Below are positions 6,993-7,219 of a DNA stretch of 7,219 bases, one piece after another (position 1 is the stretch's first letter; each line of letters starts with the position of its first letter). The DNA is taken from assembly GCA_900549445.1 (NCBI GenBank), contig UROS01000121.1, positions 1 through 7,219 of the forward strand, read 5' to 3'. The notes under the pieces were generated by a model. It saw only the letters and a list, made by a program, of their open reading frames with translations, was not told where the DNA came from and did not search any database. Origin of the DNA: an uncultured Porphyromonadaceae bacterium (lineage in GTDB: Bacteria > Bacteroidota > Bacteroidia > Bacteroidales > Muribaculaceae). Both the position numbers and the translations under genes were made by a program.

Positions 6993-7202
6993 TCAGTCGT
7001 AGAGGTGGTAGGCGGTCTTTTTTTCGCGGAACCACTCGAGGTCTTTGCGCCAGAGGGGGAGGAGGTCGGCGACTTTGTAGTTTTTGCAGAAGGTGCGGCG
7101 GGCGCGGGGAGTGCCGCATACTTTATCGAACATGTCGAGTCGCGCGGGGGCGGCGCCGCTGAAGATTTTCCTGTCGGGATACATGGCGGCGAGTTCCTGC
7201 AT
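6993..7202 (-). CDS. DUF1343 (NamZ-like, GH171) protein, C-terminal 69 residues only
   Basis: This leftward reading frame ends at the TGA at 6993-6995 and is cut at its 5' side by the end of genuine sequence near 7202. Visible text includes MFDKVCGT, VADLLPLW, RKDLEWFREKK and a final YHLYD. That layout (FDK..GT, then a W..DL..F...R..Y.LY ending) is what I know from the C-terminus of DUF1343 proteins. The best-studied member is NamZ, an exo-beta-N-acetylmuramidase of peptidoglycan recycling. Family members are usually about 400 residues with a signal peptide, so more than 300 codons are missing. The catalytic region is not in the window, so activity cannot be judged. It converges on the arabinofuranosidase gene with 3 bp between stop codons. 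The Met codon at 7202 is internal, not a start. Confidence 0.72.
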   Translation of the reverse strand: MQELAAMYPDRKIFSGAAPARLDMFDKVCGTPRARRTFCKNYKVADLLPLWRKDLEWFREKKTAYHLYD

Positions 7203-7219
7203 CTGTCTCTTATACACAT
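7203..7219. other. Nextera/Tn5 mosaic-end adapter remnant (sequencing artefact)
   Basis: The last 17 bases are CTGTCTCTTATACACAT, identical to the first 17 of the 19-base mosaic end that Nextera libraries leave at read-through ends. They are not genomic. Translated on the minus strand they give the familiar false N-termini MCIRD and (M/V)YKRQ. The contig therefore ends at an untrimmed adapter. Confidence 0.95.

Noticed and set aside
6974..7219. 81-codon minus-strand frame beginning MCIRDR
   Set aside because: Its N-terminus is translated adapter and the rest is out of frame with the DUF1343 C-terminus.

Overview
The window looks like a fragment of a gut Bacteroidales genome, perhaps the Muribaculaceae (the family-level guess is weak). 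The evidence is GC-rich genes separated by AT-rich gaps, start codons with no Shine-Dalgarno sequence, a Bacteroidota-type promoter (TTG, 20-nt spacer, TAnnTTTG), and exported polysaccharide-degrading enzymes of families common in that group. It holds three complete or near-complete gene stories plus two partial genes cut by the window edges.

Left part, minus strand (1-2266): recJ, the single-strand-specific exonuclease, followed 19 bp downstream by the first 172 codons of a RecQ-family helicase that runs off the left edge. They read as one DNA-repair operon in which the helicase can supply single strands to the exonuclease.

Centre (2267-2672): a 406-bp AT-rich divergent intergenic region. 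It carries a well-formed promoter for the rightward gene, a 15-bp near-perfect palindrome, a short hairpin in the putative recJ leader, and a terminator-like hairpin with no gene in front of it.

Right part, plus strand (2673-6989): two exported glycoside hydrolases. The first is a GH97 enzyme with the complete catalytic and calcium-binding glutamate set of SusB-type inverting alpha-glucosidases. The second is a GH127/GH146-type (DUF1680) beta-L-arabinofuranosidase with the Cys/Glu zinc centre. A strong intrinsic terminator and a 9-bp tandem repeat lie between them, so they are probably neighbours of related purpose rather than one simple transcript. No SusC/SusD pair or sugar regulator is visible, so this is not a demonstrated polysaccharide utilisation locus.

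Right end (6993-7219, minus strand): the last 69 codons of a DUF1343 (NamZ-like) protein, converging on the arabinofuranosidase gene with only 3 bp between stop codons. The final 17 bases match the Nextera/Tn5 mosaic-end adapter, so they are a library artefact and the genomic sequence ends at about 7202.

I saw no CRISPR array, tRNA, rRNA or insertion sequence, and no convincing new biological system. The points most worth checking are the adapter tail, the orphan terminator-like element at 2492-2521 and the palindrome at 2395-2409.
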